Source: Aurantimonadaceae bacterium (lineage in GTDB: Bacteria; Pseudomonadota; Alphaproteobacteria; Rhizobiales; Rhizobiaceae). Taken from it: a stretch of 9,848 bases of DNA. Within the stretch, counting starts at the first letter, position 1; each line of letters begins with the position of its first letter. The position numbers and the translations under genes are program-made. A model generated the notes under the pieces. It saw only the letters and a program-made list of their open reading frames with translations. It was not told the origin of the DNA and made no database searches. The stretch covers positions 1 to 9,848 of the forward strand of contig QIIJ01000353.1 of the NCBI GenBank assembly GCA_003232595.1. The letters run 5' to 3'. This document shows, in pieces, positions 6,397 through 9,848 of the stretch.

Positions 6397-7113
6397 ATGC
6401 GTTTTTTCCTGTTCGTTATCACCTGGCTGTTGTTTCCGATCTATCTCATTCAGGGACTGTGGTTTCGTGCCCGAGCCGACCGGTCCTATCCGGCTGAAGG
6501 CGTGGTTGAAGGCATAGTTGAAGGCAAGGCGCCGTTCTTTAATTTGCTGGTGATCGGTGATTCATCGGCAGCAAGTGCAGGCATTGCCAATCGTGCCGAC
6601 GGCCTGGCCACCCAGTTGGCGCGAAAACTTGGGGAAAAAACCGGCCATGCGGTTCACTATACTGCCAGTGGACATCACGGGGCGGTGTGTGAGGAAATCC
6701 GTGACTATGTCGTGCCCAACCTCAAATGGCAGGAATATACCCATATCGTTATTGCGCTGAGCACCAATGACATCAAGAATTTTCACTCCGTACGCCGCTG
6801 GATTAAGGGATTTGGCGGATTGCTATTTGCGCTTCATGCGAAATTCCCCGAGGCGCAGCTATGGTGGATGCGACCGTATGATTTTCGCTGTGTACCAAGC
6901 CTGTCGCAGCCCTTGACAGGCATTCTGAATTTACGTGCGATGATGTTTTCAATGGTTGCGGCTGAATTGTGTGATGAACGCGGCGCCACCGCAACGCCTG
7001 CCCTGCGCAATATCGAACCTGATGATTTCTGTGAGGATGGATTCCATGCCGGAGAAAAAGGTTTTCAAAAATGGGCGGAACAGCTTTCCGACTATATGAT
7101 TGAAAAGCTTTAA
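6397..7113 (+). CDS. Membrane-anchored SGNH/GDSL-family hydrolase
   Basis: A 238-residue protein from the ATG at 6397. I prefer this to the TTG at 6319 because a hydrophobic anchor (residues 2-20, RFFLFVITWLLFPIYLIQG) follows immediately and a promoter-like sequence overlaps the upstream stretch. The catalytic domain starts at about 48. The nucleophile block is VIGDSSAASAG with Ser56, a conserved glycine lies in SGHHGA (91-96), the block III Asn124 sits in ALSTND, and the Asp-His pair is DGFH (214-217). Block III has Ser in place of the usual Gly (STND instead of GxND). SGNH enzymes are serine esterases, lipases or acyl-modifying hydrolases; the substrate cannot be told here. The orientation of the anchor, and so cytoplasmic or periplasmic location, is uncertain. 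Residues 34-43 are built from a 12-bp tandem repeat. It precedes ruvC by 83 bp and may be transcribed with it. Confidence 0.85.
   Translation: MRFFLFVITWLLFPIYLIQGLWFRARADRSYPAEGVVEGIVEGKAPFFNLLVIGDSSAASAGIANRADGLATQLARKLGEKTGHAVHYTASGHHGAVCEEIRDYVVPNLKWQEYTHIVIALSTNDIKNFHSVRRWIKGFGGLLFALHAKFPEAQLWWMRPYDFRCVPSLSQPLTGILNLRAMMFSMVAAELCDERGATATPALRNIEPDDFCEDGFHAGEKGFQKWAEQLSDYMIEKL
6493..6528 (+). repeat. Three tandem 12-bp units inside the SGNH gene
   Basis: GCTGAAGGCGTG, GTTGAAGGCATA and GTTGAAGGCAAG follow each other without a gap and encode AEGV-VEGI-VEGK in the linker between the membrane anchor and the catalytic domain. The frame is kept. Such a repeat could expand or contract and change linker length. 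Confidence 0.6.
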
Positions 7114-7196
7114 CGTTCGGGTTCATATGGCTGTCGTGTTTCCCTTTTGTTCACAAATTGATAGCATGGTTCCTGCTGCTGTGTAAGGATGAGGCT

Positions 7197-7718
7197 ATGG
7201 AAGAGACGATTCGTATTGTTGGCATTGATCCGGGGCTTCGCCGTACCGGCTGGGGCATTGTCGACAGCCTCGGCAGTTCGCTCAGGTTTGTAGCGGCGGG
7301 AACCGTGGCTTCTGATGCAAAGTGCGAACTGGCATCAAGACTTTGCCAGCTCCATGACGGGCTGGAGAAAATATTGCATGAATTTGTGCCCGGTGAGGCG
7401 GCGGTTGAAAATACCTTTGTTAACAAGGATGCGGGTGCCACACTGAAGCTCGGTCAAGCGCGTGGCATCGCGCTTCTGGTGCCGGCACGCGCTGGTCTTA
7501 AGGTTGCCGAATATGCGCCCAATACGGTTAAAAAGGCGGTGATTGGTGTTGGTCACGGCAATAAAGAACAGATCAAGCTGATGGTCAAGATGCTGCTACC
7601 GCGCGCTGAATGGGACAGTGATGATGCGGCTGATGCACTGGCGATTGCCATTTGTCATGCCCATCACCGGGGTTCGATGAGTGCAAGGATTGCAGCAGGA
7701 CTGGCGCGCGCTTCATGA
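7197..7718 (+). CDS. ruvC: Crossover junction endodeoxyribonuclease RuvC
   Basis: A 173-residue RuvC, the typical length. It is the dimeric Mg-dependent nuclease that cuts Holliday junctions after branch migration by RuvAB. The four acidic catalytic residues are visible: Asp11 (GIDPGLRRTGWG), Glu71 (AVENTF), Asp143 and Asp146 (DAADALAIAICHAH). I chose the ATG at 7197 because AAGGATGAGG precedes it and the protein then begins close to the conserved strand; the frame is open to a TTG at 7158, but that would add 13 unconserved residues. The stop overlaps the ruvA start as ATGA, so the two are translationally coupled. Confidence 0.96.
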   Translation: MEETIRIVGIDPGLRRTGWGIVDSLGSSLRFVAAGTVASDAKCELASRLCQLHDGLEKILHEFVPGEAAVENTFVNKDAGATLKLGQARGIALLVPARAGLKVAEYAPNTVKKAVIGVGHGNKEQIKLMVKMLLPRAEWDSDDAADALAIAICHAHHRGSMSARIAAGLARAS

Positions 7719-8326
7719 TTGGAAAACTCAAAGGTGTTGTAGATACTTTCGGCGATGACTGGGTGATTATCGATGTTCACGGGGTTGGCTATCAGGTGCA
7801 TTGCTCCACCCGCACAATGACGGCACTGCCGCAGGTGGGCGAGGCGGCAACGCTGGCGATTGAAACCCATGTGCGTGAGACAGAGATCAAGCTGTTCGGT
7901 TTTCAGGGCGACAATGAACGCGACTGGTTTCGCCTGTTGCAAAGTGTGCAGGGAGTTGGGGCCAAGGTGGCGCTGGCGATACTTGGCACGTTGTCGCCGG
8001 GCGATCTGGCCTCAGCCATTGCACTGCAGGACAAGGCGATGGTTTCGCGCGCGCCGGGTGTCGGGCCCAAGGTGGCACAGCGGATTGTTACAGAATTAAA
8101 GGACAAAGCACCGGCATTGAGTGGAGGCGGTACAATCGGCCTGCAACGCGATATTGGTGACGGCATTGCCTCCAATGCGGTGATTGATGCGGTCTCGGCT
8201 CTTTCCAATCTTGGCTATTCCTCCGAACAGGCAAGCCGTGCGGTGGCAAAAGCCGTTGAGGCTGGCGGAGAGGATGCCGATTCCGGCGCACTGATCCGGC
8301 TTGGGCTAAAGGAGCTTGCGGGGTAA
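7715..8326 (+). CDS. ruvA: Holliday junction branch migration protein RuvA
   Basis: A complete 203-residue RuvA. It binds four-way junctions as a tetramer and loads the RuvB motor. The OB-fold domain spans about 1-63 (MIGKLKGVVD, VHGVGYQVHC), two helix-hairpin-helix motifs lie at about 74-91 (LQSVQGVGAKVALAIL) and 109-127 (SRAPGVGPKVAQRIV), a flexible linker at about 132-155, and the RuvB-binding domain III at about 156-202 (ALSNLGYSSEQASRAV). The start at 7715 overlaps the ruvC stop. In most relatives ruvB follows directly; here a toxin-antitoxin pair intervenes and ruvB starts 752 bp after the ruvA stop. Confidence 0.97.
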   Translation: MIGKLKGVVDTFGDDWVIIDVHGVGYQVHCSTRTMTALPQVGEAATLAIETHVRETEIKLFGFQGDNERDWFRLLQSVQGVGAKVALAILGTLSPGDLASAIALQDKAMVSRAPGVGPKVAQRIVTELKDKAPALSGGGTIGLQRDIGDGIASNAVIDAVSALSNLGYSSEQASRAVAKAVEAGGEDADSGALIRLGLKELAG

Positions 8327-8331
8327 TTTTC

Positions 8332-8360
8332 TTGCAATTTCCGTTTTTTCTTACTATTGT
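8332..8360 (+). promoter_or_regulatory. Candidate vapBC promoter
   Basis: TTGCAA (8332-8337) and TATTGT (8355-8360) are separated by 17 bp, each with 4 of 6 consensus matches. The -10 hexamer lies inside the loop of the inverted repeat at 8347-8374. A start near 8367 would leave a leader of about 27 nt containing the GGAG ribosome binding site of vapB. It would also supply a transcript reaching ruvB. Confidence 0.4.
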
Positions 8361-8374
8361 ATAAATGTAAGAAA
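8347..8374. promoter_or_regulatory. Inverted repeat before vapB: probable autoregulatory operator
   Basis: TTTCTTAC (8347-8354) and GTAAGAAA (8367-8374) are perfectly complementary around a 12-nt AT-rich spacer that holds a -10-like sequence. Type II antitoxins usually bind such repeats over their own promoter. Because TTTTATTT follows, it could alternatively form a weak terminator after ruvA; the AT-rich stem and 12-nt loop make that less convincing. Confidence 0.5.
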
Positions 8375-8393
8375 TTTTATTTGGAGTTGGAAA

Positions 8394-8687
8394 ATGGGCG
8401 CCTATACAACGTTGACCTCCAAGGGGCAACTGACGATCCCAAAAAATGTCAGGGAGAAATTGAATTTGAAGGCTGGCACCAAGTTTTATGTAACTGCTCA
8501 TAATGGCAGTGTAGTTGCCAAGGCAAAGAATGTTTCAGCCAAAGATCTTGCTGGTATTCTCGGCCCGCCGCTATCGGATGAAACCTTGAGTGACGCGCAA
8601 ATCAACGAAGCCATCATGCAGCATGTAGTTGAGGATGATGAAAGGATCAAGCGGGAATGGAATGAGGAGTTTGGTTCCCGAAAATGA
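8394..8687 (+). CDS. vapB: AbrB/MazE-fold antitoxin (VapB-like)
   Basis: A 97-residue protein from the ATG at 8394, with GGAG 7 nt upstream. The N-terminal 45 residues form a swapped-hairpin AbrB/SpoVT domain (TLTSKGQLTIPKNVREKLNLKAGTKFYV), which binds DNA as a dimer. The C-terminal half (about 50-97), rich in acidic and basic residues, is the expected toxin-binding tail. The frame is open upstream to 8316, but that part overlaps ruvA and the spacer and is unconserved. It would neutralise the adjacent PIN-domain toxin and repress its own promoter. The stop overlaps the vapC start as ATGA. By hand count GC is about 47% over 8401-8580, lower than ruvA and ruvB, which suggests acquisition by transfer. 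Confidence 0.88.
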   Translation: MGAYTTLTSKGQLTIPKNVREKLNLKAGTKFYVTAHNGSVVAKAKNVSAKDLAGILGPPLSDETLSDAQINEAIMQHVVEDDERIKREWNEEFGSRK

Positions 8688-9082
8688 TTGCGCTCGATAC
8701 AAATATCTTGCTCCGGCTTGTCTTGCAGGATGACAAGAAGCAAGCAGAAGTTGTTGCGCGGTTTTTACATCGGATTTCTGAAGATAGTCCTGCCTATATC
8801 AGCTTGATTGTACTGGTTGAATTGGTTTGGGTATTGCAGAAGCACAGCAGATTTTCCAGGAAAAGCATTTCGCTTGCTGTCGGGAAAATATTGGAAACCA
8901 GGGAGTTTCTGGTTGAGCATGAAGATATTATTCTTGATAGTTTCAATGATACCGATTTTTCAAAAGTTGATATCGCCGACTGGCTGATTTGGATCAGCGG
9001 CCAAAAAGCTGGTTGCATATACACCGTCACTTTCGATCAAGTGGCAGCAAAGCACATTCCCGGCATGGAACTGCTCACATGA
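8684..9082 (+). CDS. vapC: PIN-domain ribonuclease toxin (VapC-like)
   Basis: A 132-residue single PIN domain, the typical VapC length. Likely Mg-binding acidic residues are Asp5 (MIALDTNILLR), Glu46 (VLVELVWVL), Asp96 or Asp99 (VDIADWLIW) and Asp118 (TVTFDQVAAKH). VapC toxins cleave tRNA, rRNA or other RNA when freed from the antitoxin; the target here is unknown. All four acidic positions are present, so the enzyme looks active. It starts inside the vapB stop (ATGA) and its own TGA overlaps the ruvB ATG (9079-9082), so it is locked between antitoxin and RuvB translation. GC is about 42% by hand count over 8701-9000. Confidence 0.92.
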   Translation: MIALDTNILLRLVLQDDKKQAEVVARFLHRISEDSPAYISLIVLVELVWVLQKHSRFSRKSISLAVGKILETREFLVEHEDIILDSFNDTDFSKVDIADWLIWISGQKAGCIYTVTFDQVAAKHIPGMELLT

Positions 9083-9848
9083 GCGAGGACCGCCTTGTAG
9101 CACCGGCACCAAAGCCGGAGGATGTGGATACAAGCCTTCGCCCCCAGTCTCTGGCTGAATTTGTCGGGCAAAAACAGGTGCGGGCTAATCTTTCGGTATT
9201 TATTGAAGCTGCCAAAGTGCGTGGCGAGGCGCTTGATCATGTGCTTTTTGTCGGCCCGCCGGGACTTGGCAAGACCACGCTGGCGCAGATTATGGCGAAA
9301 GAGCTCGGCGTTAATTTCCGTTCCACATCCGGGCCGGTGATTGCCAAGGCTGGCGACCTGGCAGCGCTTTTGACCAATCTTGATGACCATGATGTCTTAT
9401 TTATTGATGAAATTCACAGGCTTAACCCGGCGGTTGAGGAAATTCTCTATCCGGCAATGGAGGATTATCAGCTTGATCTGATTATTGGTGAAGGACCGGC
9501 CGCGCGATCGGTAAAGATTGATCTTGCGAAATTTACGCTGGTTGCCGCAACCACGCGGCTTGGGCTTTTGACCACGCCGTTGCGCGATCGATTTGGCATT
9601 CCGGTCAGGCTTAATTTCTATACCACAAGCGAGCTTGAACTGATCGTCAAACGCGGCGCCCGGATCATGAGGCTTGGTATTACCGAAGATGGTGCGCTTG
9701 AAATTGCCAAACGGGCGCGCGGGACCCCCCGTATTGCAGGACGATTGCTGCGCCGGGTGCGGGATTTTGCCATTGTCGATGGCAGTGCTGAAATCACAAG
9801 GGAGATCGCAGACGGGGCGCTGGGTCAGCTTGAGGTGGACAAGATTGG
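9079..9848 (+). CDS. ruvB: Holliday junction DNA helicase RuvB (C-terminus cut by the right edge)
   Basis: Open to the window end, giving 256 of the usual 340-350 residues. RuvB is the hexameric AAA+ ATPase that drives branch migration with RuvA. Visible: LRPQSLAEFVGQ (20-31), Walker A GPPGLGKT (59-66), Walker B LFIDEIHRL (107-115), the RuvA-binding beta-hairpin region around LDLIIGEGPAARS (132-144), sensor 1 ATTRLGLL (157-164), the arginine finger Arg169 or Arg171 in TPLRDRFG (166-173), and sensor 2 RGTPRIAGRLLRR (214-226). The start ATG at 9079 overlaps the vapC stop, with only a weak GGAA upstream, so translation probably depends on ribosomes finishing vapC. The winged-helix DNA-binding domain is only partly in the window. 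Confidence 0.96.
   Translation, partial: MSEDRLVAPAPKPEDVDTSLRPQSLAEFVGQKQVRANLSVFIEAAKVRGEALDHVLFVGPPGLGKTTLAQIMAKELGVNFRSTSGPVIAKAGDLAALLTNLDDHDVLFIDEIHRLNPAVEEILYPAMEDYQLDLIIGEGPAARSVKIDLAKFTLVAATTRLGLLTTPLRDRFGIPVRLNFYTTSELELIVKRGARIMRLGITEDGALEIAKRARGTPRIAGRLLRRVRDFAIVDGSAEITREIADGALGQLEVDKI

Noticed and set aside
7652..7714. Upstream extension of ruvA
   Set aside because: The conserved RuvA N-terminus begins at the ATG at 7715, which overlaps the ruvC stop; the extra 21 residues would lie inside ruvC.
8347..8382. Intrinsic terminator isolating ruvA from vapB
   Set aside because: The stem is AT-rich with a 12-nt loop and the T run is interrupted; its overlap with a -10-like sequence favours an operator, though partial termination is not excluded.

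Overview
The window looks like a chromosomal segment of an alphaproteobacterium, most likely Hyphomicrobiales (Rhizobiales). Three things point there: a divergent zapA/DUF4164 pair beside a transketolase, a tkt-gap-fba gluconeogenic/Calvin-type cluster with a class I aldolase, and a ruvC-ruvA-ruvB operon in the alphaproteobacterial style. By hand count, sampled lines of the core genes run about 57-61% GC. No rRNA, tRNA, CRISPR array or insertion sequence is visible.

Layout. (1) 1-382, minus strand: the start of zapA (cut by the left edge) and a small coiled-coil DUF4164 gene, presumably co-transcribed. (2) 383-800: a 418-bp divergent intergenic region with a TGACC-aaa-GGTCA palindrome and a CtrA-like box. 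(3) 801-5084, plus strand: transketolase, glyceraldehyde-3-phosphate dehydrogenase, an intrinsic terminator, a 207-bp regulatory spacer with LacI-type operator-like repeats, then class I fructose-bisphosphate aldolase. The pgk gene usually found between gap and fba in this order is missing. (4) 5095-6182, minus strand: a membrane-anchored SMP-30/strictosidine-synthase-like beta-propeller gene that carries a frameshift close to its end. (5) 6397-7113, plus strand: a membrane-anchored SGNH/GDSL hydrolase preceded by a 25-bp near-perfect inverted repeat that shares its core with the palindrome upstream of tkt. (6) 7197-9848, plus strand: ruvC-ruvA, a vapBC-type toxin-antitoxin pair, then ruvB (cut by the right edge).

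The most striking arrangement is the toxin-antitoxin pair placed inside the Holliday-junction operon. vapB and vapC overlap by ATGA, and the vapC stop overlaps the ruvB start in the same way, so toxin and RuvB translation look coupled. The pair is clearly more AT-rich than ruvA and ruvB by hand count and has its own promoter-like sequence with an inverted repeat over the -10 region. Second in interest are the frameshifted SMP-30 gene, whose lost C-terminus is readable in the next frame, and the shared operator-like motif linking tkt to the SMP-30/SGNH divergent pair.

Functionally, tkt, gap and fba interconvert triose-, pentose- and hexose-phosphates. RuvA and RuvB migrate Holliday junctions and RuvC cuts them. 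ZapA supports FtsZ-ring assembly.
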